Assembly: GCA_017395715.1 (NCBI GenBank)
Contig: JAFQNZ010000219.1
Span: 1-5,114 of the forward strand
Source: Clostridia bacterium
GTDB lineage: Bacteria > Bacillota > Clostridia > Oscillospirales > CAG-272
Length of the DNA: 5,114 nt
Direction: 5' to 3'
Under the pieces are notes generated by a model that saw only the letters and a list, made by a program, of their open reading frames with translations, was not told the DNA's origin and made no database searches. Of this stretch, positions 5,066 to 5,114 are shown in pieces (position 1 is the stretch's first letter; every line of letters starts with the position of its first letter). Made by a program: the position numbers and the translations under genes.

Positions 5066-5114
5066 AACAGTTCCTTTCGAACGGTATTATTTACTGATTT
5101 TGATTAGTCCTTGA
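5066..5114 (-). other. leuS upstream region, possibly with the last codons of a preceding gene
   Basis: Contains the leuS ribosome binding site AAAGGA (5072-5077). On the minus strand two frames end here: one at 5087-5089 after QGLIKISK, the other at 5091-5093 after SRTNQNQ. Either could be the tail of an upstream gene; in Firmicutes leuS often follows rsfS, but eight residues cannot identify it. No promoter or T-box signature is visible in this short stretch. Confidence 0.3.

Noticed and set aside
3965..5107. 380-codon plus-strand open frame opposite leuS
   Set aside because: It lies antisense to the N-terminal half of an unmistakable leuS. Its translation has no recognisable motif, and long antisense frames are expected opposite such codon-biased genes.
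5066..5114. T-box leader for leuS
   Set aside because: Common for tRNA synthetase genes in Firmicutes, but the conserved antiterminator bases are not seen and only 49 bases are available, so it cannot be supported.

Overview
The window looks like chromosomal DNA from an anaerobic Firmicute of class Clostridia, probably an Oscillospiraceae/Ruminococcaceae-type gut organism. This rests on the Gram-positive form of LeuRS (800 residues, no leucine-specific insertion before KMSKS), a 58-residue Firmicutes-type S21, strong AGGAGG-type ribosome binding sites, near-perfect sigma-A promoters, and a clostridial-style repeat-rich lipoprotein. The taxonomic placement is inference from protein character; no search was run.

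Layout from left to right. (1) Positions 1-1356, minus strand: a long open frame that runs off the left edge. It encodes the first 452 residues of an exported lipoprotein with two tandem zinc ribbons, a DNGNT repeat linker, a YD-repeat-like region, a Pro/Glu repeat linker and two (starting a third) HCSTCG repeats. (2) Positions 1357-1579: a divergent intergenic region with two back-to-back consensus promoters. (3) Positions 1580-2293, plus strand: a 237-residue PHP-domain metal-dependent hydrolase. (4) Positions 2311-2342: a strong, nearly symmetrical hairpin that should terminate both converging transcripts. (5) Positions 2368-2544, minus strand: rpsU (ribosomal protein S21) with its own consensus promoter and a structured leader. 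(6) Positions 2663-5065, minus strand: leuS (leucyl-tRNA synthetase), complete. (7) Positions 5066-5114: the leuS leader and perhaps the last codons of an upstream gene.

leuS and rpsU are translation genes on the same strand, and rpsU can be transcribed both by read-through from leuS and from its own promoter. The PHP gene and the lipoprotein are separate single-gene transcription units, divergently transcribed; nothing in the sequence ties them to one pathway. No tRNA, rRNA, CRISPR array, insertion sequence or phage gene is visible. There is no gene-free stretch above 300 bases. The most unusual object is the mosaic lipoprotein, because zinc ribbons of this kind are normally cytoplasmic and here sit directly after a lipobox.
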